From assembly GCA_003864495.1 (NCBI GenBank), contig PEDN01001388.1:1-64000 (forward strand): DNA of 64,000 bases, in the 5' to 3' direction. The notes below the pieces were generated by a model. It searched no databases. It saw nothing but the letters and a program-made list of their open reading frames with translations, and had not been told where the DNA came from. This document shows positions 27,324-39,055 of this stretch, piece by piece; position 1 is the first letter of the stretch; each line of letters begins with the position of its first letter. This DNA is from Nemopilema nomurai (taxonomy: Eukaryota; Cnidaria; Scyphozoa; Rhizostomeae; Rhizostomatidae). The translations under genes were made by a program, and so were the position numbers.

Positions 27324-30239
27324 CCAAGCTGAAATTGTCTCAAGTTACATTTGTTGTAGAGCTCCTTGCCTTTGTAAGCGAACTTAGTATTGTTTTTAGA
27401 CAAAAAATAAATATTTTTAGGCTTCATTTTCATGCAAAACCGGCTCCTACCATTTTATAAAGGGTGATTAAACAAAAATTCACCGATGAGAGAGGTAGTA
27501 GAAGGTGGTGAAAAGATTATGTTAAGCATCATGCATTGTCAAAACTATAGAGAAAGAAGACTAGAATGTATTTTTGTTCATCTACTGACTTAGATGCTCA
27601 AGCCTTATTCTATTGGGCATTTTTGGCAGCGATATATTTTTCTTATTTACTTCTATATTTAAGCACTTTTGGTTGTTAGAGGTGCGATTCACATTGTCGT
27701 AATGCAACCTTTTTCCCCATTTTGCTCATCTGTGACCTATCATTTTAATCACCTTAACCTTTTTAGTCTTCATTTCCTATATCGATTTCAACTGAAAGAA
27801 AAACCATCAAGAAAAACGCAAATTGCGTCTTCCGAGTCTAGCCTTCATAAGATTTTAATATACACTGTCTTTGTGGGTTGTGCATTAAAGAGAGTGGGAC
27901 ATCGGAGCCATGTTCTAGTTTTATTTGGGAAAACAGCATCTGCCAACGTTTAACCCCGGTAATCCCTTTCAAAATGGATCAGCTTTTGAAAGGTAGCTAT
28001 AGCAAGTAGACATCATATCTAGAAATTTCCATTTCAACCTACAAGGACTTTCATTCGACGCCGTTATTAATACAAATGAATGAATAGATTAAGGGTAGCC
28101 CTTTGTGTCAGCCAGATTGTTAGAATGGGGTCTTATGGTAGCAGATCTTATAACAGAATTAATCCGAGGAATATCTGACAACAGAAAGTCTTGTGGCACA
28201 GCTAATTAAAAGACAGATCAAAAAGACTTTATGGCAGAACAGTCTCATTGAAGATCTTGAGTTAAAAAATGTTAACAAACACAACCGGGTAGTTTAGCAA
28301 GGATCTACCTGCAAATATCTATGTACTTTTGAAACCTTAATAATGGTACACCTGCGTTAAATTTTCAACAAGTTGATGATACTAGCCAAAATATCAAGAT
28401 CTAAACAATAGTTAGCAATAATTTATTCGTCAAAAGGGAAAATGAATACTGATACACTCTTAATTAAACTGCTGCTATTCACAGTGTCTGTCTTTGTGTT
28501 AAAAAAAGCAAATTGCATGGACAAACATTTAAGCAAATTCTGTCACATTTAATACAACCGTATGACGGCCAACTTTCAGCTAGTGTATCGCTTTTCAGCT
28601 ATTGCACTCTTTACAGTCAAGGTTCCTTTCCGCGAGCAAAGTGGTTACGAATACAGCAGTTTGTTGCCCTGCGATCTCAGTTAATGATGGTTGGTGTTTG
28701 TTGATTTCTTGCTTTGTGCTCAACATTGGAGCTAGATTTGGGGCTACAATAATTATTTAGAAATATATGACGGCTGAAAAATGGACTGGGGTAAAACTTT
28801 GCTTCTAACAGTGAAAACACAAGTTGCAGAAGAGAAGCACAAGTCGAGTTGTTGTTATTCAAAGATAGAAAACGAGTTGGCTGAACAAGTCTTGATCATT
28901 AGAGATTACAAGTTCTTCATTCTCACAGCACCCTATAGCTCCCCCTTCACCAGTGTGCCCCCACCTTTTTGGTAATTCTTTTGGAAGGATTTTTAAATAA
29001 CCACTAACTTCTTCAGAAACTACCCATCCAACACACAGGTTTGTTTATTTTTCGAAAAAGAGGCTGTGTTTATGGCAAAGTGTCAATTAGCATTGTTTTG
29101 CTTTCCAAATCGAGATTCAATGGTGCTGGCCGGTGCGTGACATGATTTATTTGAAGAAAAATCGCATTAAAAATTGATAGGATAGGAGAAGTGCTATATT
29201 GACAGGAAGAGTAAAAGGAGTAAGCTGTTGTATATGTTTTAGCGGGCCTTGAATTTGCTGTTATGAGAAGAGGTCGCAAGTAATTGAAAACCATTGTCAG
29301 TGAAGTTTAGGTGAGTAGCTGTATTTCATGATTTTGGGAATTGAAGTTGCTGAGTTGGAAACCATGCCGATGGCACACAAAAGGTTACGCCGAAAAGTAG
29401 GGAATGTACGCCAATGAAATAAAGTTTTTTTTGTTAAGATATCTTTACTCTTACTATTCCGCCAGAAACTTGTTCTTCCCTACGCCAGATTTCATCATCA
29501 TTATTGCTTGGAATGCATCTTGTCAAATTGTTTGTCAAACCTTTCGGAAAACTCCCAGATGCATTATTTGGTGTGGTCTTGGTCTAGGTAGATCAACATT
29601 TACTGGAATCTGAAGGACGGTTACTGGTTCACTCGAATCTTTTGAGATTATTGAAGAAAACGTTAGTTGCCAAACTTTGTAATGCGCCAGTTTTGTTTGT
29701 AAAACACCCCTGGAATGTTTATTGACCGCTGTTATCCATACAAAAACCAGCCAAGTCTCAGGTTTTACCTTCAAAACCTAAGGCGATTGACATCGTTCTC
29801 ATTTTATTAAGATGTCAAAGGGATTTATAGCTCTTGATGTGGCTATCGCGAAAAATGATTCCGATTTCCGTTCCCATGTAATTTGATTCAGATTGGACTT
29901 TCTTTCAGGCATTTAATATGGACAACAACGCTATATTGTCGTATCCTCTTTTACGATATCAAAACTGAATTTCAATTTTGTTGATGCTACTACATCCGGT
30001 CTACGAATATATGTTCGTTGATTCCAATGATTCTTAGATTTTTGCTACAAAATATTCTTAATAGATGTTGCCAAGAGGCTTTTTGGCATTGCTTGCAAAA
30101 CAGTAGACGCAATAATATTAGCAAACTTGTTTCAGTGAAAAGCATGCATCTTATGAGTACCTTTGATGAAATTAGCAATTTTGCAAAAATATCATGATGT
30201 TGATTAGAGCTTTTTTTGATAGGTTGAAGAATTTAGAAT
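27324..30239. other. Intergenic region between MAK16 and the PCGF gene
   Basis: I see no coding exon in these 2.9 kb; the open frames are short and lack family resemblance or supporting splice sites. The MAK16 polyadenylation signal is at its left end and the PCGF promoter should be at its right end. Confidence 0.5.
27406..27411 (+). terminator. Polyadenylation signal for MAK16
   Basis: AATAAA lies 83 bases after the MAK16 stop codon, in the only convincing nearby position. Confidence 0.65.
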
Positions 30240-33200
30240 ATGGAAACAAAAGTAAAGCTTGTAGAATTGATAGAGTTTTTATCTTGTGGGATATGCAATG
30301 GATATCTCATTGATGCAACCGCAATCACAGAGTGTTTACATACATGTAAGTTGTTGGGAAATAGTTTTCCATTTCTTCTGCTTCACCATCAATTGATTTG
30401 CTCTAACAATATTTGCTAATGTACAAGCTGAGTAACCAAAAGATCTTTTTGAAGCATTTTACAATATTATTATGTAAAGCTATGTGCATATATTGATGGT
30501 TTATTTATTGCTACAAATATTTACCACTATTTACATAGATTTTCATTCATGTAAATGTAGCTTCATGCCAGTACTTTAGTCACAACGTCTCATAAGCAAA
30601 ATGACAAGGTGATCAGAAACTTCTGATATTTCAAAACCCTTCTAAGCTCTGATCTTATCAAATGAAATATTTTGGCCAAAGTAACTCACAACTTATACAA
30701 GTGGAGGTTTGTGTAAAGGCTCTATAAGCAGAATACAAGGGACACTATCCACTTTAGTGTCCCATTGAAAATGTTCTTTAAATTGGTAATGATTTACATT
30801 TATTTTCTTTTAGTTTGCAAAGGCTGCATTGTGAAATATCTAAAGGGAAAAAATACTTGCCCTACTTGCGACTTGCTTATTTCTCAGAGTTGTGCACTTA
30901 ACTTCATCAGGTAATCCTTTGGTTTTATGTACGACCTGTGCATTCCATGTACCATCCTGTGTATTTTTGCTTTCCAAGTTTAGCATTTCTTTAATATATG
31001 CAGCTTGATATTCAGTCAACCTGGCTGCCGACCAGGTAAACCAAAAAAAGTTAGACCTTAACACTTCATTAATCAAATTGCCATTTAATCCCCAAATTGT
31101 CTGCAGTTTAGGACTTTTCTTTCATCTATTGAAACAAATTCAATCTCTTTTGAAGCACTAATGGTGTTTAAAAGCAATTGCTTTGATGTACTCCATAAAA
31201 GACTCAGTGTGATCAATCCTTATTGGTTGATAAGGGATTGACTTTTTATTTTCCATTAAAGAATTTTGACCATGAGAAGAGTTTAAATTTCATTTCACTG
31301 TTTAGGTTGAAGGCCAATCAAGCAAGTTAGGACCCATGTTTGTGTTTAAAATGTTTCTATCAAATTTGTTTTTACTTAGCAATCTGGAAGACTTCCTTTG
31401 CTTGTGCATGTTAATGCTAATTACTTCTTCAATAACAAAATTCTTGCATTCACAGACAAGATAGAACAAAACAAGACTTAGTTTACAAGCTTGTACCTGG
31501 ATTGAAAGAGCGTAAGATTTTTCATGTATTGCTTAGTACTGCATAACTTTATTTGGTCTTTCTCCTCTCTAAGTTGCCAGAAATTTGTCTAGCAGATTTT
31601 CTTGCGGAAAGGGCTATTGAGAAAAAAATGATCATCCCTTTCAAAGTGATTAACCTTCTTTCAGATCTTTTCATGATCCTCCCTTATAATTCTCCTGCAC
31701 ACTATGACAGGAAAGAAACTCTTATTTTTAATGACCATTTCTGATGTGTAGTATATATTCCATTATGATTAAAAACATGACCTTTGATTTAAACTGAGCA
31801 CTGGTGTAATCAGGCCTTCCTGGGAATAAATTAGCACACGTGTGGCATTTCGCACTCCTAGATTGTGGTAGGAGTGCGATGGAGTGCTATTGGTACTTTT
31901 TCTTATTACTACAGATTTTCTGTTGCATACTATATAGAGCCATAAAAAATTGAATGTTTCTTATTGATTTTCATTTACCGGTGGTTTTTTAAAATTTTGA
32001 GCCTTCTACCGTTTAGTTTTTTGTAAAGCGGTTTCTCATAATAAGAGGAGAAAATGTAACAAAGTTTTGATTGTTCTTACAACACACAATCAACCATTAA
32101 AAATAGTGTTTTAAAAACATGTGCGTGTCAATGCCGATCTGTGATAAAAACGTGGCGGAGCATCTGATTGGAAATTGCTTCAAAGTAGTCAAATAAAAAT
32201 GTTTTCTGTTGTCTTTTCAAAAAATTAGAATGAACAGGAACTTGCTGCACTTCTGCGCACTTCATGTTTACAATGCTGAAATTTTGAACTTTCAAAACGT
32301 TGTGTAAAACTAGTCCCCATGTTATGGTCGTTTGGTCCGTGTTTTATTGTAAGCAATAATTGTCACAACGGTCCTCTAAAATGACGTGCTGGCACCGCAT
32401 AATGTTTAACTCGAACAAAGTAAACATCAAAGCGTTACTGCCACCTTGTTAGTTCCCTGCGCTAATCAACATTTGCTTGCCACACCTCTGCCAACGATTC
32501 TGAGCCAATTTTTTTTAGCTCAATGCATGCAGCCTTTCTATGGTTGCAGGTAAATGGAAACCAGGTTTAAAAAACAAATGAATAATTAAAAAACAGGCGT
32601 GCGATTAAACACACTTCTCAGTGTGGGGAGGGGTGTACCAAGGTGTGCGAGTGCGATCGCACGCCTTTCCCAGGAAGGCCTGTGTAATAGATGACACACT
32701 TTTTTCCTTGGTGAATTGTTTAGTCATATTTCTCATAGTTTTCATACCAAATATAATTTTTCAGAAAGCAGAAATTTTTGTTCAAGATGGTTTTAGAAAT
32801 GGATTATGAAAATTATAGTCTATAAGATTGATGATTCATTTTCTTAAAAAATCTTCTACTTTTTCTAAGAAAATAACCTTCATCTTTAGTTTATTGTCAT
32901 TCTAGGGGAAGCATTAGAAGAATCAAAATTTTATGCAGACCTTGGTCTACCAGTTCCTGAAAGAAAAAGTCCAGGTTTGTTTGCCAATTTCAAGCTTATT
33001 TAAAACATGTTAAAACTTACCACTTAAAGCTTAATATATTGCTCAGATATTTTGATCTTTAGGTGTTTGTCTTTAGCTGCTTAGATGTTGAATGTTTTTT
33101 TGACTTTAGAGAATTTCAGAGTAAGGGTCCCCACAGCTTAATATAGCTGGTAAGCATCAACAACAACCCTATTACTGTATTTTGCATTTATTTAGTTTTG

Positions 33201-36125
33201 GTTACTGAAAAATTGGAATATTTATGCTACAGATACAGAAATTTGTGAAACTAGTGAATGCAAAGCAGAAGACAACACACCAGTCAAGAAACCAGAACCC
33301 ATTGTGCCTGAAGTTCAGAAGCAAGAGGAGCATATTGCGCTCTGTTTAGAATATGATAGGTATTTCTTTGGGTTGAATTTTTATACAGGAGCACATATTG
33401 TATTATTACAGTTATTGTTTTTATATTCATAGTTATTCACTATAGTTCTAATTGCTGTCAAAAGTTGGTACCTTGTACAAGTCAGAATAGTGACAATACT
33501 TTTCCAATGTAACAAGCTTGTCCACTCTAAGTTGTATTAGACATAAGGATAGTCATTTTACAGTAAGGATAATTTTACACTCTCTAAGTTACTGAATGTT
33601 CACTATTTATGTGTTAATCCAATCAAAGAATTGTTTCTCATTGTCTAGAAACAAACAAATTTGTCTAGAAAACATTTTCAGAAATGTTTTGCCTTTTGAA
33701 GATCTATGTTAAGTTATCATTTTCAGGTATTTAACATCAACTAGAAAAGCTAATTGATTTTAACTTTAATAAAGTTAATTAAAAGTTAATTTAACAGGCT
33801 AATTCATTTTATCATTATCATTACTGAATGTTTTTCTAGACCTAAAGATCCAAAGAGAAAACTCAAGGTGTGATATGATCATTAAAAATTTGTTTTACTT
33901 ATGCCAATGAAATACAATTTCTGTTTCGAATTGTTTGTCTTTGTGTAAGTTGGAAAGTTTATTGAATAATGCTGCTGACAAAGTATTCAAACATATGAAA
34001 TGTTGTTCATCAATTTTGCAATCTGATCTTGATCTAGAAACTCCTCTTATTTTTATTCACAAGGGAAGTCTTTTCGCATGAAAAACTGCAAAATCTATCC
34101 AGGATCAAACATGCAATCTTGAAAATTTAACAACATTTTTCATGTTTTATTAACTAGTTAAATATTTGAAAGCAATAGCTGATTAAGTGTTATAAAGGCT
34201 GAAACTGTTTGCAACGTTTAGTAGATGAGTTAAGATAGATTAATAAGTATGATTGGACTAATATCTAAGATCACTTAGATGTTAACAAAGATCTTGTCAA
34301 AATATGAATCAATTCATAACGGTGGATTATGATAACTTGCGTTGGCATTGAATTTGATTGTATTGCTTTGCATTGTCTCGAAATAATGACCAGTTGGCTA
34401 ATGTCTTGACATCTGTGCCTTGGCCCATAGGGAGGAAACCATAGCGTAGATCATCTTTTAATTATTCAAAGGATTACAAATGGAGATCTGACTATGGAGA
34501 GATTATCTGTTCTGTTGTCAACCTGTTCTATCAGGGTTGCTTCCATGATAAGATTGCTTGCCTCTTTGTTTGATTTAAATATTATTCATTACAGCCACTT
34601 AAAAGAAAATATTTAAAATGTTCGTCATATGCTACTGTCGGGCATATCAAGAAGTTTATATCAGGGAAGCTGAATCTAGAAAGCTGTAAAGAGGTGTGTA
34701 ATAATCTATCTTATTAACTATATTATGTGATGCTATTCATTACTTACCGATAACTCATTATTTACAAAATATTTACAAAAAACAGTCCCTCATTGCTTCA
34801 AGTAGTGTCCCGTTTTCGATAAAAGGTGTCAGAAGGTTTTACATTTACTGCAAAACGCTTCTCGAAAATTGGACCTTCCTTGGGCTGGCATGGCGTTTTT
34901 TCCAACTAATTGCTTCAAACTAGTAATTGAACAAACCGCATTCAGTTTAGAAATCTGAGCTGAAGTTAAGAAGTCTGATGGTGCCCTAAGATTAAAGAAC
35001 AAGCTTTGATTTTTATTTGCGTCAAGGAATTGAGTCACATGCCCCAGATGTGGACATATGAGTACCGAAACAAGGGCGTCTGCATTGACTTGTGATACGT
35101 CATCATTAAAAGCGTATGAATAAATCGATGCTAGGACTTGACTACCGTACTTTTCAAATCCTCCAGGTTGATGTTCTTTGTAACGACGAGATTCTTGGAA
35201 AGGATCACACACTCAAATTTTTAAGCGCAACAAGATGGAAATTGAAGGTAAATAGGTTGATTTCAAGTTTTGATACAATCCTACCAGTGTAAGGCCCACT
35301 ATTTTCTTTCGTGTTACTGTTTTGTCCAAAGTTTTTCGTTCTCATCTCCATTTCGAGAGTATTTATCATGAAAGGATCACGAAGAAAGACTCCAGTTGAT
35401 TGTTGCTAAGATTGTTAAAATTTATTTTCAATGTAGGCGGATTCATGTTTATAAACTTTGGTAACGTTGAATTGCCGAATGAACTACATTTGACTAGGCA
35501 GCATAATGTTTCGCACAATATTAAATTTCGGACATGGGAAATTTGACCAATACACGGAATGGCCAAAGTGGTCCTAATGGCAAGCAATAGCTGTTTCTTG
35601 AAGTCACAAGATTTTAAGAAGCACTGCTAGAGAACCTCGCACATGTGTTCTTTCGAATTGGAAGATAGGGCTCAACTATTTACTGAGATGAGGGTAGCCT
35701 GTCACTTCTAACCGGTATTCAGGCAATTTTTAGTCAAACGTAGCTTTTATTGCTATGTTGAGTTACGTTTTGTTTGTTGGTAGGGGTGGAAGGTGTCGCT
35801 GTTTATGGGATTCCTTGTTCCCTATAGTTCTATCACAATTTCCCCTACTGTTTTTACAAATACATATAATCTGTTGAGTTATTACTGAGGTGGCTGCGAT
35901 ACTTACTCCTCCGTGCTGGATATATCACGCAGTTGATGTTCGATGGACCAGGTGAAAGAGACGCGGTTTGAAAAACTTATTGGCGGGAATTTTGTATGAC
36001 AGCACACTTACGTCTCTGTGAACCATTTCTGTGTGTGTTCCTCGTTCATGTTTATCAATTTATTTCGTTCCTAGACAAAGCCCCTAATGCTGCACTACAG
36101 ACCTCGCCTGGATTTGTATCAGTAA
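30240..36125 (+). CDS. PCGF3: Polycomb group RING finger protein, PCGF3/PCGF5-like
   Basis: PCGF proteins pair with RING1/RNF2 in Polycomb repressive complex 1 to ubiquitinate histone H2A. Exons: 30240–30345, 30814–30910, 31456–31511, 32906–32974, 33233–33359, 33840–33867, 34595–34693, 35167–35247 and 36075–36125, totalling 714 nt (237 aa; human PCGF3 is 242). The RING has all eight ligands: Cys16, Cys19, Cys32, His34, Cys37, Cys40, Cys51, Cys54. The phrase [17 protein letters not shown] follows, as in the family. After an acidic linker, the RAWUL domain (residues about 160–237) includes [38 protein letters not shown] and TRWKLK, closing with [22 protein letters not shown] with the LHYRP ending points to PCGF3/5 over PCGF1, 2, 4 or 6; the two paralogues cannot be told apart. 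Intron 3 contains a deleted hAT-like element. Confidence 0.93.
30739..30763. repeat. Short inverted repeat
   Basis: GGGACACTA at 30739–30747 and TAGTGTCCC at 30755–30763 form a perfect 9-bp stem with a 7-nt loop, in PCGF intron 1. No function assigned. Confidence 0.6.
31811..32682 (-). mobile_element. Non-autonomous, internally deleted hAT-like element
   Basis: The 872-bp element has the same CAGGCCTTCCTGGGAA termini as the element at 18479 but lies in reverse orientation. Bases 31811–31960 match the right end of the autonomous copy and about 32198–32682 match its left end (to about 18980). The transposase is absent. A middle part of roughly 235 bp has no counterpart in the intact copy. TGTAAT flanks it on both sides, a 6-bp target-site duplication. 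It sits in PCGF intron 3. Confidence 0.9.
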
Positions 36126-38659
36126 TTTGATGTATTTATAGGACCCCTTATTGACTGTATGAAGATGTTTTATCCAAATACTTGTATTATATTCCTTTGT
36201 ACTTCGCTATGATTGTTGCACATATAGGCATCGAACCAGTTTTATGCATTGTATTAAACAATATTGTTGTAAAATGTTTAACTTAACATCGTAAATTTCG
36301 TAATTTTTGTAGTCATAATTTATTATTGCTCCTTTAAGTCATCGCAAACTCGTTATTGAGCTAGAAACGAGTCGAAATAGAAATTGATCAGAATTAGGGG
36401 ACCTTTTTGGTGCGTTACGAAGCGGCACATCAACGATCTCAGTGAATTGTTCCCAGCTGCTCGAGTTGCGTTGTTTTAATTTTTCTACTCTGCAATTTTG
36501 TGTGTTTCCTCATGACCTGAATCTTTATTTGTGTTGTTTCCATGGACGTTCGCTTCACCCTGCCTAGACATCTCTTTACACGCATGCACCGTATTGAGCT
36601 GCCCACTCAAAGGCCTTGCCAAGCTTTCTCTTTTCCATTCCGTCATAACGTCAATGCAAGCCTTATGCTTTGATTCTTACCTCCTGATCGGCGACTAAGT
36701 TGGACCGATACCTAGCCTAAACAAGCCACCCGTTTCCAAATTATCAGTTTTATTTTTGCTTGATAAGAAGGGATAATTTTCTTGAACCCCATGTAAGATA
36801 GCCGCCTGTTGGAAATATTTGACATTATATAGTCAATTTGGTGGTGTTTTATGAAAGCTATAATGCCAGTCTTTGTAATAGTTCATTTATGACCTTTTTT
36901 AATTTATTTTCGCCATCAAACTCTTTTGCTACCACTAAACTGAATTAGTTTTATACTTATTCTAATCAGCAGGTAGAACTGCAAAGATATGAGTTTGACC
37001 GCTGTACTTTATGCTAAATTTATCATATTTGATCCATTATTCACATTCTAAATTGCGTCCCCTTTCGATTGTATTTCCCGCTGGTTGATAAAGGAGAGTG
37101 TAGTTCAATGTTTTTAAAATGTGAATGCAATAGTCAAGAATCAAAATTGTAGTCAGGGTCTGGCAAAGACTGGTTGGAAACAGGCCGTAATTTATGTATT
37201 TATTTAGTTATTGTAGAATGCCTGACATTTTTCTTTGTTGAAATCATCCCACTACGAGGTTTGCATTGAGCCTCTCCAGCCCCACATGTGCTTTTTGCAC
37301 TTTTTAGATTCGATGTGTTTCAAAAACTCTGAATCTTTTATGATTGCGAATTAATTTAGTCTCAGAATCCATCTCATGCTTAACAATTTAGTTTGGTGAC
37401 ACTTTGTCTTTTTTTCTGTGGCGTCGGCTCGAATCCGTGGCAGATTAGCCCTGACCCAAGATGAATGGCTCTCCTCTATGGCGCTGGCTTAATATAACCA
37501 TAGCAATGGCACTGTAGGTCAAACAGTACGTGACTCGACGTAACCATTCCCTGCCTTTTATCCTCATACCAGCTCCGATGCTTTTATCCCCATACTGTTT
37601 CTATTGCTTAGAGGACCTTACTAATACTCTCTTCCCACCTTTCTTGTCACTCTTTTCTTCCTCCTATTTTAAGCCTTTAATTAACCTTTGTACCAATGAC
37701 AGTCCATCAGACACTACGTCTTTTTGGAGTTTCTATCAGAGTTTTGGAACTTTAAACAGTCTTCTTGCAGGGAATAAATACAAGAAAATATATCATCAAT
37801 GTGATAGCCAGGGGCCAAGTTATGGCACTTTCCTTTGTGTCGTTTGTATCTACAAATGCCCATGAACACATGCCCATATCTAAAAAGGAGACGCCACAAT
37901 TCTAGAAAAGTAACCTTCTCTTTGCCTAAAATGAGCATAAATGACAGCTTTCCAGATGTTTATTTATCAGTTCTTATTGCAATCGAGATATAAATTGGAT
38001 TGGACAAGGAGATATGGGTTTAAAGATTTTGCTTCTTTAAATAATTTATACTTATTATTGATATTATCCGCCCCTAATGATATGCTGTGTTTATAAAGAA
38101 TTGTGGTCATACACTTCATGATATTAAGTCAAAAGTCCAGAAAAATTATAATCTTCCTCCAGCTTCAATTTTTATAATTCAATCCTTCCTCATTGGCAAC
38201 TCAAACAAACTTTTTCTACAACCACTTTCATTGTTTATAATAGAAACAATCAACCTTCCACAAAGATGACATCAACAGGCAAAAACCTTTTTCCGGCTCC
38301 AGCCGCGGAGCCATAAATTTTTTCTTGATTCTGGTTATGGCAATACCCGTTGTGCTAACTCTTTAAAAATACGTGGTACAATGCTTCAATCAAAATATAC
38401 CCACCTCAACGTTGTGTATCCCTCGGCTATTTAACAACTTTTTCCCTCCCTGAAACGCAGCTTCGTGTTGTATTTCATAACAAGTATCCCAAGATATGTA
38501 CGATTATTTCTATGCCTGGCCAGAATTGATTATTTGCTGTCTTGCCCTAGCACACATCGCTGAAAAAAGTCACAAAGGAAACAACCTACTGTAGATAGCA
38601 ACAAATTTTATGTGCATTGATTTCCTATCCAACCACATTGACTATTGACACGAATCGTT

Positions 38660-39055
38660 GCAGACATGTCAACTCTCCCGGTTTTTCCGAGAGACTCCAG
38701 GATTTGCTTGCTTTGTCCCGATCTCCCTGATTTTCTCTCTGTTTATTTCTCCCAGTAGAGGTTTTCTTAAATAAAATTGTTGAAATGACTTTCTCCGTGG
38801 CTTTATGAAGTGACTTTCTGGGAACGTTTTTGCTAGTGTTTGTTAGTGAGCGACAACGTTAAAAAACATTAGGGAGGCGCTACCCATTATAATGTTTGTC
38901 ATTGACTGTTTTATCACCATGACGTTTTTAACAGGTATGTCGTTTACAAATTCAACAAACTCAAGAGATTTCCCTGTTTTTGTCAAATCTCCCTGTTATT
39001 CTCAACCAAAATCTGATATCTTCAGGTTTTGAAAATAATAGGTTGACAGGACTGC
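38660..39055. mobile_element. Possible MITE with imperfect terminal inverted repeats
   Basis: GCAGACATGTCAAC at 38660–38673 pairs with GTTGACAGGACTGC at 39042–39055 (12 of 14 positions). Internal text has repeated TCTCCCTG-type motifs near both ends. No coding capacity and no clear target-site duplication, so the call is tentative. Confidence 0.35.

Noticed and set aside
34829..35212. A 127-codon open frame on the minus strand with a plausible-looking protein
   Set aside because: It lies antisense to PCGF exon 8 (35167–35247), which is certain from family similarity (LGKDHTLKF), and its remainder falls in the adjoining intron. It matches no family I know.
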